Positions 36,260-45,400 of a DNA stretch of 64,000 nt are shown here, piece after piece. Below the pieces are notes generated by a model that saw only the letters and a list, made by a program, of their open reading frames with translations, made no database searches and was not told the DNA's origin. Both the position numbers and the translations under genes were made by a program. This stretch comes from Rhea pennata (Eukaryota; Chordata; Aves; Rheiformes; Rheidae). The stretch lies in NCBI RefSeq assembly GCF_028389875.1, contig NC_084682.1:8752001-8816000 (forward strand), given 5' to 3'. Numbering within the stretch: the first letter of the stretch is position 1; the number at the start of each line of letters is the position of its first letter.

Positions 36260-39200
36260 TAAAAAAAAAAAAAGCCTGTACTGACAGTGTTCAATTTGAG
36301 ATTGCTTCCTGGCATCTGTTGTCTTGCAGCTGCAGAAGGTTCCTGAAATCCTTCTGCAGGGAAACTTATGCTGCCTCGCAAAACTGACTCACTGAGGCTC
36401 GCTGTTTTCCAGTTTGGCTCTACTTCGGATTCATAAGATTAAGAGCAGCAAGGGAAGTCAGTGGTTGACAGTCAACATATCAGTCTGCAGACCTGTTCAG
36501 CTTCACTCCCCTTTCATCAGGGAGGCACTAATTGCATGCTAAAACTCCGCCATAATACCCCTGTCAAGAGTTACAATCTGCAGAAATACTGCTCAATTTA
36601 ATCACATGCAAGAAACAGCTGCAGCAGAACACCACACCATCCCACAGAAGACAGTCTTTCAAAAAAACTTTTCCTCAGCCTATTTTGCAAAGGTATCAAA
36701 ATACAAATGCAAATAGCTTTTATAAAAGATCCAAACTCCTCCTCAGTTTTCCTCCCTACATTCTAACAAGCAAGTTACTTGCACTACCTCAAAAGCCCTG
36801 TTCTAAAAAGGAAGAAGTTGAGCACCTCTATATGTATGTTTTTCATGTTTAGCTTACTCTAGGAAGAAAACAGACTACCATTCTTAACTCCTATTCACCC
36901 ATGGGAAAGATTGATTTAACTGGCACTGCCACCTAGTAGCATGCTTCAGAGACAGAGCTTCATAATTACTGAATTAAGCACCACTTTCCATGGACAACAG
37001 TACTCAGAATGGAAAGTAACCTTTTCCTAGCAGGCCCTTTCATCAGTCATCCCAAAGACAAAGCAACACACACTACTAAGCAGTGACTAACCTGACAGAT
37101 CCAGCTCCTCTGTTGACACTAGGTTGGCGAGACTCCAAGTCTCAGTGCGTGCTGCCAGCACAAATTTGTGAGCACTGATGCGCTTGTCCCCAACCTTTAT
37201 CTTCAGATCACTGAGAAGAGAAAGAAGCATACACACGTATAACAAAAGCTCCCCCTGTGCTTAGACAGCTACAGATTCAGCATTTCCACAGTATCTATGC
37301 CTTGATACCTAGATTTAGGCTCAAGTTGTTTGAGAACACCAATGAGATTTGACAGGGTTTGATATTTTGCTAAGTGACACAATTTTTCTTTTGGAGGGAG
37401 GAGAGTGGAAGCAATGAGTCTCACTGCCCTTCAATAAAGTTCAGGGTCTGGTGTTTTTTGTTTGTTTGTCTGATTTCATTTCAGAATAAACTGCTCGGGA
37501 GCTGCTGAATATGGTTTAAAAAAATCCAGCAATCTTGAGGTTGAGTATGAGGTTGCAGTGTCCTCACTGTCAGCTAAGCTTGCTAAAAACCAAAGGTTTC
37601 AGGCAAGACTAGCAAGAGAACAAACAGTGTTTGACAGTAGTCCAGAGAATGAAGCAGACTCCAAGAATTGCCCTTTTTCAAGGGACCATCTGACAAGAAC
37701 ACTGATTCCATTCTGACCCCGTTAATGCCAAGTGTCCTTTATAGTTAGGAACTACATGCCCAGTTTATTTTAAAGTCCTATAGCTTGCAAGTGTTCTGAC
37801 TACACAAACTATTTTTCTAGACAATTTCCTACATCAAACCACTGCTATACACTAAAATACAGAACACAGAGATGTTACATAACAAAATACTCTTACTGGG
37901 ACTCGATTTTTTCCTCCTTTTATATAACTGCACCGCTACTCCATGCATTTAAAGCTAAAGCTGAACAGCAATGAAATAGTAATCTAACTCTGACATACAC
38001 TAAGAGCTCTCATCTTCTATCAACGTGCTGTAAGTTTATCTTGTGAGACATGCAAACATTTCTTAGGGAAGCTTCAGGAGATGAAGGAAAGGGACTATTT
38101 TAAACAAAACTATATATTCTCCCTGACCTCCTACACCACATTGACTTTGCTTTTAGAAATAGCAAAAAAATATATATATTTATATATATTGTTAAGTGCC
38201 AACCTGGTCTCAGAACTGTATCAGCTAAGGAATCTAAACTACTGAAAATGGTCCTTAACATACTTCTAAAAAATAAATCATGAAATCAAATCTTATGTTG
38301 ACATGCAAAACTAGAGTATCATTTATACCACTAACCACTTACATCATTACCCAAGATTTGCTACCTAGTACAACCAAGTCAGTTTAATCAGGCTTCTTGC
38401 ACACAGGAGAATTTGTTTCAAGGACATAATCTTTCAAGGAGAGCTTTCCATGGTTGTTAGAAGATGCACTGTGTAATTAACATATCAGCTAGCCAGAGGT
38501 CTGTGTTAAAATACACCTTCTGTTCAAAGGGAGTTTAGCTGTTAACCATTTTTGGCAGTCACCTATTTTCTTTAAACTTTTCTTAAATGCAGACCTCATA
38601 CAGACAAATTTCTACTTGAAGCTCTTGATACAAAAAAAATGGATTCAATATGCTACTTGATCTTAGCATGCTCGTACAGCTGCAATTACACCTGAGGACC
38701 CTATTTCCGTCAGGCACCAGAGACAAGAAAATTCTTGTCTCAACTCATATCTATTTAAATCTAATAAATTCAGTGAAGCTTCCTGTAATCTCCCTCTCCC
38801 CCGAAAAAGCTTTTTCTTACCTGTACTGTTCCTGCTGATAGAGTTCAGCTACAATGGCAAGAAGTCTACTGATGAAAGTGTCACTGGCATTCTCTTGGTT
38901 AGCCTGGGCAGCCAGAAGATTGCATCTCCTTTCTGTATCCGCTAGTTTCTTCTGCAGCTTTACATATTCCTGGCGGAGAAGCATCAGATGCTTTTCCAGC
39001 TTGGCCACCTCCTCTGCAGAGACAAAGACACAAACACACACACACACAGTGTTACTGAAAGGCTGAAACATCGCATGCATTTGTGGGTGACATCGCCACT
39101 ACTTTATAGCCTCGCTGACACTAGTTGAATTATGCAGCGCTTAATGCTTTCTCCTTTTCCACAGTACTTGTGTACCACATGCTTAATATTAAACCATTTG

Positions 39201-42200
39201 TTTTATAATACTGCTAGCCATAAACACATTGGAATTGTCAGAATGCATGAATAATAGCTAGTTATTAGTTCCTGAATCCTGTCCTATTATGAGTGAAATG
39301 AAAAGCTTCCCATAACCACGAAAGCCCGTGACTGTGGGAATTTCAGTAAAGAAGATCAGTTAGCAGCAGTTATCTATTAATTCAGCTTAGTTAGGATGTT
39401 GCTTGACTTTACAAGCTGAGGCACCAAGCAAGAACATGCATTTGAATAGTTGGTGACAGTACTCATCTACTTTGGAGCAAACTCACCTGTCTAGAGCCAT
39501 TTGCACTGCCAGCTAATAAACTCCTTAAGAAACAGCCAGCAGACTGGAAGACAGACTTCCTCCGCAATCTACGTTTCAGAAGACCAGCCAAGAGTGTAAC
39601 TCAAGTCAGGCAGAATACAGCTTTTTCTTTTGTTTTTAAATCTGGTATGTGAAGCTCTACTTGCACTCTCCTCTACCAGAGGCGCTGCAGAGTTAAGTCC
39701 GTGATGGCTTCTTCCATTCAGAAGTAGAGTAGTAACAGCATCTGGGCACCTCTGATCCACGACCAAGTATTCCCACCCCTTTGCAGAACCCTTTCCCTCC
39801 CCACACACACACTTCAACTGTCACCGTGGTAAGTCAATTCATTGGAAGACAATACAGAGCTTGAATCCCAGGCAACCTATGACAAAAATTTCTACTTTGC
39901 TGCTGGAAGGAAAAATCTATATGCCTGCTTAAAAAAAAAAGGAAAGTTCAGCTTAAAGGCTTATTTATGGATCAGCTGCTTAAGTACCTACATGTAGCTA
40001 TAATTTTGGTTAATTGATTATTTCCCACTCCACCTTCAATCCTCATCACTAAGAAAAATTTCTAGATAAGGTACACATCCAAAACCACTGACAGTCCTCA
40101 ATGTGGAGGATGGAGATAAAGAAACTTGATAATTTCATAGGGAAGATTCTCATAAGATTCCTCCCTACTAGCCAAGAATTCCTGGTTCCACAGAATTTTT
40201 TCAAGCAAACTTAAGTCCCTACTATAAACACTGAACTCTGCGGACCAGTTTTCTTTCTGCTTCAATAAAAAGCAATTCAACAGCATAGCAGGCCTTAGCC
40301 TTCCTGCAACACAGGTCCCCAGGGCTGAGCATCCTTCTGCAGTTCAGCTGCAGACAGAACACCTCATTTAGCCTCTCCTCGATGGGCTGCTGTGGCAAGG
40401 GATCCCTTGCAAGTCTTTTAATTTAATGGCTACTGTAACGGATAAACAGAAGCTAGTTTACCCTATTTTACTCTTCAGTTAATACTGCTTAAGCAGCTTT
40501 TGAAGCGTACTTCCTTCACCGGGTATTTATTTAGCTTCATGCTTTAAAAGTTAAGAATAAGCATTATTGTCTAGTTTGGGATTTTTCCCTTATTTTGCTG
40601 AAACACGCTATGATTCCTCAGAATCTAGCCAATAGCAGTACCACACCAACCCTCAAAGGGAGTGTGAAGTATTGCTCTATCCCCTGAATCTAAACATAAA
40701 AACGCTGCCTCAGTGTTCCCAGAACTAGAAGGACACATCTCTTGAGCAACTGTTCCTTCCTGACTGATTCATAAAGAAGGTGTCAGCCGTGGCACAACGC
40801 AAACCCTACAGTTCCAGCAGGGACAGCAAAAGTCTGATTGCAGCCAAGAGTTGATAACACTGAAAAACACTTTCAGAGAACAGCTGTGAAGACTGGTGTA
40901 CAAATACCACTGCTGTTCACACAACCAGATTTTTTGGTGCCGTATGAATTCAAGTGCTAAGAGCAAGAAGCTGCGTGCTGAACCTCATGGCAGATAGCTG
41001 AAGAAACACTGCATCTTCACACCAGGCCACGACAGCACGAAGGCAGGAATAAAAGAATGAGTACCAGAAGGCAAAGCTTCAAATACGCTTATCTTACAAG
41101 AACCACCTCACCGGCTCCAAACGGCTTGGGAGTCACTGGGACACTCTTCAGAGCCACCCTACAGCCTCAAGCAGCAGCAACTTCAGTTTTACGCAAATCA
41201 AGTTCATTCTCCTGCTGCTTACAGGGCAATCCAAGACAAGCACTCCACTGGCAGGGAAAGTACTCCAGACCCGAAGCTTTGAGAAGCATTTTTTTCCTCA
41301 GATTGACAGTTTTATCTGAGAGCGCACTATTGACAGGGATGTGTGTGCTGTAAGGATTACAAGGATGAGCTGTAGAACAAAAGTTTCTTATTCTACACAA
41401 GGAGAGCATGCACATCAGTTGTATAGTAGCTACTATTACACCCCTTCAGACAGTATTTCATCTTACAGTAGCTTTCAGGTGCACATTCAACAGAGCCCTC
41501 AACAGCCAGAGAATGGGTAAGGTTGGAAGGGACCTCTGGAGATCATCTAGTCCAACCTCCCTGCTCAGCAGGGTCACCTAGAGCATGTTAGACAGGGTTG
41601 CATCCAGGCGGGCCTTGAAGATCTCCAGAGAAGGAGGCTCCACCACCTCTCTGGGCAACCTGTGCCAGTGCTCCATCACTCTCACAGGGAAGACATTCCC
41701 TCTCATGTTCAGGCGGAACTTCCTGCGGTTCAGTTTGTGCCCACTGCCTCTTGTCCTTTTGCACAGCACTACTGAAAAGAGGGTGTCCCTGTCCCCTTGA
41801 CACCCTCCCTTCAGGTACTTGCACACATTGATCAGATCCCCCCTCAGTCTTCTCTCCCCCAGGCTAAACAGGCCCAGCTCTCGCAGACGTTCCTCACAGG
41901 GCAGGTGCTCCAGCCCTCTGATCATCTTCGTAGCCCTACGCTGGACTCTCTCCAGTAGCTCCATGTCTCTCTTGTACTGGGGAGCCCAGAACTGGACGCA
42001 GTACTCGAGATGAGGCCTCCCCAGGGCTGAGGACAGGGGCAGGATCACCTCCCTCAGCCTGCTGGCAACACTCTGCCTGATGCACCCCGGGATACCATTG
42101 GCCTTCTTGGCCACAAGGGCACATTGCTGGCTCATGGTCAACCTGTCATCCACCAGCACTCCCAGGTTTTTCTCTGCAGAGCTGCTCTCCAGCAGGTCAC

Positions 42201-44938
42201 CCCCCAGCTTGTACTGGTGCCTAGGGTTATTTTTCCCTAGGTGCAGGACCTCACACTTGCCCTTGTTGAACCTCATAAGGTTCCTCTCCAGCCTGCCCAG
42301 GTCTCTCTGAATGGCAGCACAGCCCTCAGGTGTGTCAGCCACAAAGTTAACTAACACTCATTGTAGAAAGGAAAAATTCAAGTTTTCCCTGTACACTGTT
42401 CATTTATTCAAAGAAAAGGTATTGCACTGTTGCATAAAGGAAAGCCTGCTCTAATTCAGACGTCAGAAGCACTGTCTCCATTTGAACTAGCAAATCTGGT
42501 GTTAAGTTGGTACAATTTTCAGTCCTCAAGTGTTCTAATTCAGGGCAGGTAGAAATCAATTTTTTTAAATTTAAATAACCACTGTATCTCCAGGTTGACA
42601 ATCATTTTGATAGAGTGCACGTTATTTACAGCCCACACTACATATGAGCATTTATTCGACTAGGTCTCAAGTCTAGCATACAGCTACTGCAGGCATACAA
42701 ACATTTAAGACACTTATACAAAGACACTGAGAAAGACAGCCTTACTGTATTTTCAGAAGATACCAGTAGGCCTCTGCCTAAACAAGAGCTTGAACATTTA
42801 TGAATAGGATGCCTGGGTTCTGCAGAGAGGCATATAAAGAGCGACTCCTTTCCTAAGCTCACAGTCTAGGTATACAGTTGACAGATGGCTAGGCAGGAAA
42901 ATAAAAGCCGTGTTTGTTAACATAGATCCCTGGCAGACAGACTAGCATTTCATAAACTGGCAGAAGTTTAAGTCTCATAACAAAGACACTGAAAAAGACT
43001 TCAAAATAAGGTAGCGTCGTTTCTCATTCAGAAGGCACAAAAATACTTTGAGAACAGCGAGACAGTTGAGTCTAAAGAGATAAGTAGGGAGGGAACAGGC
43101 GACAAGGCAACAGATGGCACATATCTGGAACGACAAGGAGGAGCTGGTGGAACCCCTTGCACAGCCCCTACCGCCCTCAGGAACGGTCACTGCAACTATA
43201 TCGACAAGCTTTTGTTTCTTCATTAACTAAACTTGAGTGGAATATTGCAAGGAAATAATCAGCTTTTCCAACTGAGCTCCTTCATCCACTGCCCCAGCCT
43301 TTGACATCCCCCCAACACTGTTCAGATTAGTGCTTCACTATTCTCCCTGCTTCCTTGTTCCTCCTCGTTTTTTTGCAGTTATGATCTTTATTCCAATAGC
43401 CATCCAAAAATACTACTGCATACTTCCTGCTGCCCTATGCTCAAGTGCTGATGCAGCAGTTTTTACCCATGCCTGTGCATCACCTAGCTTTCTCCAATAT
43501 TGGTTGTACAAAATTCTCACAAAAGCACGCTCTCTTCTTGTCTTCATAGACTGTTCAATCTGTTTACAGCTAGCAACTGCAACACAGCTAATTCAGCACT
43601 TCTGCATACAGATGCAACATTTGCACAGGAAAAGCATTCAGCTTCTAAGCTGAAGACTACAATTTGACAAGCTGCCCCCATTACTAAACCTGCATTCCCC
43701 AGATGTCCCTCTTACACTCTCATTCCACAGGTACGGAAGAGGACATCTGCAGATAAATACTTCGAATGGACAAAACAAGTCCTTCCTCCCGTGTCTTGTG
43801 AAGTGGGGGCTCCTCAGCTACAGGAGCTACAACTCCCAAGCTTTACTTATTACTCTTACTCACACAGAATCACTAGTCGCCTTTTCTTTTTTTAAAGTCA
43901 AGAGATTACAAGGTGACGCCAATTGGGAAGAGTCTTTGAGAAGCATGGGTGGCTGAAGCTAGACCTGCACTGACAGCAGGCTCATCCTGCACAGCAGGAG
44001 TCTGGACCACAGCCTCATATCCTCGAGGGTCGCAGTGGGAAAGCACAGCTCATCTCCTGAAAGGGGATCTTTGACATCTGCTGCCCACCCAGGTGCCTCA
44101 CTGACGCTCAAGGGCAAACCTAATAGCCTGGCCAGCTCACAGAGAACTAGAGGCATTTCAGCTCATGCAGAGCTTCTCTAAGAATTGCTACGCGAGCTTG
44201 ACTGCAGTGTCCTCTCAGCTGATGCATGCCAGAAGATCAGCACCTGCTGCATCCTAGCTAATCTTCAGTGACCGTTTCAAAGAGCGCACTATTGCGTGGA
44301 AGCAGCTCTTCAGGAGCTGAAGGGTATGTTTTTAAACTGGAAGTTAAGAGTTTTCATTTCCCTTCTAACTTCAGGCACTTCAGCTGTTTGCCAAGTCAGT
44401 TATCTCCGCGGAGGAAAAGCAGAAGCTTCTGTCTTAGAGAAAACTGTAAACACGCGAGTGTTTTGCAGACCGCACGGCCGCAGCTGGGCGCGCTCGGAGG
44501 GCGCAAGCGGGGAGCCGCCGCACAAAGCCCCGCGGAGCCGCGACCGGGCCCGCGCAGCGCTTCCAGCGCCCGGCGATCGGCGCGCTGGGCGCAGCCGCCC
44601 GCGCCCGCCCCGGCAGAAGCGGCAGCGGCGGCGCCGCGGGCCCAGCGGCCGCCGCCGCCTCCGGCCTGCCCCGAGCCGGGAGGTTTCGGGAAGGCGCCGG
44701 CGGCGCCCCGCGGCCCCGGCCGCCTCCGCGCGGCCCGCGATCTCCCCTGCGGAGGGGGCGGCGCAGCGGGTCCCGCCGCCTCGGGGCTGCCCCGCCCCGG
44801 GCAGCACGGCGCCGGCTGCAGCCCCGGCCGCGGCCGCCCAGCAGGGCCCGGCGCAGCAGCCGCTGCCGCGGCTCGGGGCGCTCCCCGCGCGCCGGCGGCC
44901 GCCGCCCCGCCCGGGCTCCCCCCCTTACCGTCCGCCAT
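13851..44938 (-). CDS. ANKFY1: ANKFY1 (Rabankyrin-5), complete gene, 25 coding exons, 1167 aa
   Basis: Rab5 effector with ankyrin repeats and a FYVE finger that acts on early endosomes in macropinocytosis, endocytic trafficking and, with EHD1 and retromer, recycling. The 25 coding exons sum to 3504 nt, or 1167 codons plus TAG; human is 1169 aa as I recall. Every junction is GT-AG and in frame. Domain order: start [15 protein letters not shown] with a coiled coil (about residues 4-45), a BTB domain (about 68-165), a long ankyrin array (about 215-1065; for example [47 protein letters not shown]), and a C-terminal FYVE finger. The FYVE signature RKHHCRHCG (1120-1128) and eight zinc cysteines (1108, 1111, 1124, 1127, 1132, 1135, 1154, 1157) are intact, with RVC at 1152-1154. 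An NPFED motif at 421-425 matches the known EHD1-binding site. No frameshift or stop is seen. Confidence 0.97.
14753..14843 (-). CDS. ANKFY1: ANKFY1 coding exon 24 (FYVE, first half)
   Basis: Residues 1094-1123 plus two bases: [20 protein letters not shown] then [10 protein letters not shown]. Holds the first zinc cysteine pair and the start of the basic RKHHCR motif that binds PI3P; the motif is split across intron 24. Confidence 0.95.
15352..15498 (-). CDS. ANKFY1: ANKFY1 coding exon 23
   Basis: Residues 1045-1093: [40 protein letters not shown], the last ankyrin segment. Confidence 0.97.
15711..15835 (-). CDS. ANKFY1: ANKFY1 coding exon 22
   Basis: Residues 1003-1044: [40 protein letters not shown]. 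Confidence 0.95.
16168..16258 (-). CDS. ANKFY1: ANKFY1 coding exon 21
   Basis: Residues 973-1002: [31 protein letters not shown]. The tRNA/CR1 element lies 97 bp upstream of its acceptor in intron 20. Confidence 0.95.
16356..16552 (-). mobile_element. tRNA-Phe/CR1 chimeric retroelement (SINE-like)
   Basis: About 197-bp element in ANKFY1 intron 20, in the same orientation as the gene. Its 5' part (16549 down to 16478) is a 72-nt tRNA-Phe(GAA)-like sequence. A short G-rich linker follows. The 3' part matches the end of a CR1 LINE: it shares ACCCTGTCTA, CATGCTCTAGGTGACCCTG, AGATGATCTCCAGAGGTCCC and TTCCAACCTTAC with the CR1 copy at 41.5 kb, which includes the CR1 ORF2 stop context. It ends in a degenerate ATTCTGT-type octamer repeat as CR1 elements do. 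Both flanks carry TATTTC (16350-16355 and 16553-16558), a possible 6-bp target duplication. CR1-tailed tRNA SINEs are known in birds (for example TguSINE1, tRNA-Ile head). A single template-switch chimera is the alternative. Confidence 0.82.
16478..16549 (-). tRNA. tRNA-Phe(GAA)-like head, probably a SINE promoter or pseudogene
   Basis: 72 nt, the length of tRNA-Phe. The acceptor stem GCTGAAG/CTTCAGC pairs perfectly over 7 bp. The D stem is GCTC/GAGC. The anticodon stem TTAGA/TCTAA pairs perfectly around the loop CTGAAGA (anticodon GAA), and the discriminator base is A. The A box TAGCTCAGCTGG matches consensus. The B box GGTTCACGCCC differs by one base from GGTTCRANNCC, and the T stem no longer pairs fully in its normal register. 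This argues against a working tRNA gene and for a retroposon head. It is not listed as an active tRNA. Confidence 0.75.
16740..16887 (-). CDS. ANKFY1: ANKFY1 coding exon 20
   Basis: Residues 924-972: [40 protein letters not shown]. The acceptor chosen (gtgacag) keeps LLAGA; a cryptic gcag follows nine bases later. Confidence 0.94.
17293..17469 (-). CDS. ANKFY1: ANKFY1 coding exon 19
   Basis: Residues 865-923, exactly 59 codons: [39 protein letters not shown]. Confidence 0.97.
18570..18770 (-). CDS. ANKFY1: ANKFY1 coding exon 18
   Basis: Residues 798-864, exactly 67 codons: [40 protein letters not shown]. Phase 0 on both sides. Confidence 0.96.
19857..20013 (-). CDS. ANKFY1: ANKFY1 coding exon 17
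   Basis: Residues 745-797: [20 protein letters not shown] and [20 protein letters not shown]. The donor CAG|gtctgt is a weak match to consensus (C at +3). A C7A6G10 homopolymer palindrome lies 55 bp upstream of the acceptor. Confidence 0.96.
20069..20091. repeat. C7-A6-G10 homopolymer palindrome
   Basis: Seven C, six A, ten G in a row; the C and G arms can pair. Located in ANKFY1 intron 16, 55 bp before the exon 17 acceptor. Homopolymer lengths may be affected by sequencing error. Confidence 0.9.
20373..20491 (-). CDS. ANKFY1: ANKFY1 coding exon 16
   Basis: Residues 706-744: [20 protein letters not shown] and [19 protein letters not shown]. Confidence 0.95.
21651..21819 (-). CDS. ANKFY1: ANKFY1 coding exon 15
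   Basis: Residues 649-705: [40 protein letters not shown]. Phase 0 end. Confidence 0.97.
22757..22910 (-). CDS. ANKFY1: ANKFY1 coding exon 14
   Basis: Residues 598-648: [40 protein letters not shown], ankyrin repeats. Confidence 0.95.
24135..24233 (-). CDS. ANKFY1: ANKFY1 coding exon 13
   Basis: Residues 565-597: [20 protein letters not shown] and [12 protein letters not shown]. Confidence 0.95.
25207..25429 (-). CDS. ANKFY1: ANKFY1 coding exon 12
   Basis: Residues 491-564: [20 protein letters not shown], a variable linker ([20 protein letters not shown]) and [20 protein letters not shown]. The linker appears two residues shorter than the human one, which accounts for the 1167 versus 1169 length. 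The donor reads G|GTATCTTTT, which is unusual. Confidence 0.97.
25852..25949 (-). CDS. ANKFY1: ANKFY1 coding exon 11
   Basis: Residues 458-490: ankyrin repeat [20 protein letters not shown] and [12 protein letters not shown]. Phase 0 end. Confidence 0.95.
26446..26645 (-). CDS. ANKFY1: ANKFY1 coding exon 10
   Basis: Residues 391-457: [20 protein letters not shown], then the [11 protein letters not shown] segment (NPFED at 421-425, the EHD-binding motif) and [16 protein letters not shown]. Confidence 0.97.
27406..27474 (-). CDS. ANKFY1: ANKFY1 coding exon 9
   Basis: Small 69-nt exon, residues 368-390: [20 protein letters not shown]. Found by splice sites and by frame with exons 8 and 10. Confidence 0.94.
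27892..27951. repeat. 60-nt T/C homopyrimidine tract
   Basis: Unbroken T and C, including a short CTTT repeat. In the ANKFY1 transcript it is A/G-rich, so it is not a polypyrimidine splice tract for this gene. Confidence 0.95.
28277..28481 (-). CDS. ANKFY1: ANKFY1 coding exon 8
   Basis: Residues 300-367: ankyrin repeats ([50 protein letters not shown]). Confidence 0.97.
30545..30710 (-). CDS. ANKFY1: ANKFY1 coding exon 7
   Basis: Residues 245-299: ankyrin repeat sequence [20 protein letters not shown] and [13 protein letters not shown]. Confidence 0.96.
31488..31637 (-). CDS. ANKFY1: ANKFY1 coding exon 6
   Basis: Residues 195-244: [20 protein letters not shown] and [16 protein letters not shown], the start of the ankyrin array. 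Exactly 50 codons. Confidence 0.96.
32911..33034 (-). CDS. ANKFY1: ANKFY1 coding exon 5
   Basis: Residues 153-194: [20 protein letters not shown] and [12 protein letters not shown], a BACK-like helical stretch after BTB. Phase 0 end before gtaagt. Confidence 0.96.
34641..34776 (-). CDS. ANKFY1: ANKFY1 coding exon 4
   Basis: Residues 108-152: second half of the BTB domain ([36 protein letters not shown]). Confidence 0.96.
36232..36273. repeat. (AAAT)7 followed by an A13 tract
   Basis: Seven AAAT units (36232-36259), then T and 13 A. A simple tetranucleotide microsatellite in ANKFY1 intron 3. Confidence 0.95.
37092..37210 (-). CDS. ANKFY1: ANKFY1 coding exon 3
   Basis: Residues 68-107: first half of the BTB domain ([38 protein letters not shown]). 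Confidence 0.96.
38821..39013 (-). CDS. ANKFY1: ANKFY1 coding exon 2
   Basis: Residues 4-67: the coiled-coil segment ([20 protein letters not shown]) and the lead-in to BTB ([18 protein letters not shown]). The acceptor is tctctgcag, with a (GT)n run a little upstream. The donor is AG|gtaag. Confidence 0.96.
39034..39048. repeat. (AC)7 microsatellite beside the ANKFY1 exon 2 acceptor
   Basis: Reads (GT)n on the ANKFY1 strand and starts about 21 nt upstream of exon 2, between the branch-point region and the acceptor. Confidence 0.95.
41507..42345 (-). mobile_element. CR1 LINE, 5'-truncated, 3' end of ORF2 plus 3' tail
   Basis: Chicken-repeat-1 type non-LTR retrotransposon in ANKFY1 intron 1, sense to the gene. 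The minus-strand frame 42357-41578 is open for 259 codons. It shows the conserved C-terminal part of CR1 ORF2: [99 protein letters not shown]. It lacks the WAER-type segment after RDLGRLER, suggesting a small in-frame deletion. The stop is followed by the typical CR1 3' end and a short ATTCTCTG tail. The endonuclease and catalytic reverse transcriptase parts are missing, so it is dead. The 5' boundary is uncertain by about 15 bp. Confidence 0.95.
44929..44938 (-). CDS. ANKFY1: ANKFY1 coding exon 1
   Basis: Only ten coding bases: ATG GCG GAC G, then a gtaagg donor. Joined to exon 2 it reads MADEEVAK. The ATG lies within an AAC-ATGGCGGAC context resembling a YY1 site. Confidence 0.92.
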
Positions 44939-44941
44939 GTT
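44930..44941 (-). promoter_or_regulatory. ANKFY1: YY1-like site over the ANKFY1 start codon
   Basis: AACATGGCGGAC on the minus strand matches the AAnATGGCGGC core of YY1. Such sites are often placed just downstream of the start site in housekeeping genes and overlap the ATG. Confidence 0.55.
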
Positions 44942-44959
44942 GGGTCCGGTGGCCGCCGC

Positions 44960-44969
44960 TCTCGCGAGA
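44960..44969. promoter_or_regulatory. ANKFY1: TCTCGCGAGA palindrome, proximal copy
   Basis: Perfect 10-bp palindrome 21 bp upstream of the ANKFY1 ATG. This element is known to be bound by BANP at CpG-island promoters of essential genes. Confidence 0.7.
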
Positions 44970-44991
44970 GCCGCCTGCCCCAGCGCGCTGC

Positions 44992-45001
44992 TCTCGCGAG
45001 A
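44992..45001. promoter_or_regulatory. ANKFY1: TCTCGCGAGA palindrome, distal copy
   Basis: Second perfect copy, with 22 bp between it and the first (about three helical turns start to start). Confidence 0.7.
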
Positions 45002-45400
45002 CTGGCGCGGCGCCGCCGCCGCCGCCTGCTCGCGGCGGGAGCTCCCGGGGGGCGCGGCGGGGCCGGGCTCCGCCGGCGCCGCTTTATGCGGGCGGGGCCT
45101 CGGCGGGCCGCCCCGCCGCCCGAAGCCCTGCCCGTGCCGGCGCCCCGCCGCGCTGCCCGCTCCCGGCTCGGGTGCCGCCTGCGCCGTCTCGCTGGGTCCG
45201 TGGCCGCCGGGGGAGGGAGGCGGCGGCGCGGCTGGGGCTCCGCTGGTCGCTGCTCGGCCGCGCCGTAACCGCCATGGCGGCTGCAGCCCTGGGCGCGCCG
45301 CTGCCGCGGGCCGCGCGGCTGAGAGGAAAGCGCGCTTCCCCCCAGCGTGCGCGCAGCGCCGCGGGCCTCGCCTGCCCGTGCGCAGGAGCGAGGGCGTAAC

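Larger units (their letters stand above)
31638..38820 (-). other. ANKFY1: ANKFY1 introns 2-5
   Basis: Introns 5 (31638-32910), 4 (33035-34640), 3 (34777-37091) and 2 (37211-38820). They hold only simple tracts: G11 at 32642-32652, A18 at 33460-33477, A22 at 33625-33646 and (AAAT)7 at 36232-36259. No transposon with its own coding sequence is recognised next to the A tracts. Confidence 0.8.
39014..44928 (-). other. ANKFY1: ANKFY1 intron 1
   Basis: The largest ANKFY1 intron (5.9 kb), running from the CpG island to exon 2. It contains one CR1 LINE fragment (about 41.5-42.35 kb). A 65-codon open frame at 42404-42601 lies just upstream of the CR1 on the same strand; its status is unclear. Confidence 0.8.
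44440..45400. promoter_or_regulatory. ANKFY1: ANKFY1 CpG-island promoter
   Basis: About 1 kb of very GC- and CpG-rich sequence centred on ANKFY1 exon 1. All six frames are long and open here because of base composition. Their alanine/proline/arginine-rich translations are not credible proteins. No TATA box is seen. Confidence 0.88.

Noticed and set aside
43959-44156. 65-codon minus-strand frame in ANKFY1 intron 1
   Set aside because: No homologue recognised, no paired splice sites; length is within chance expectation.
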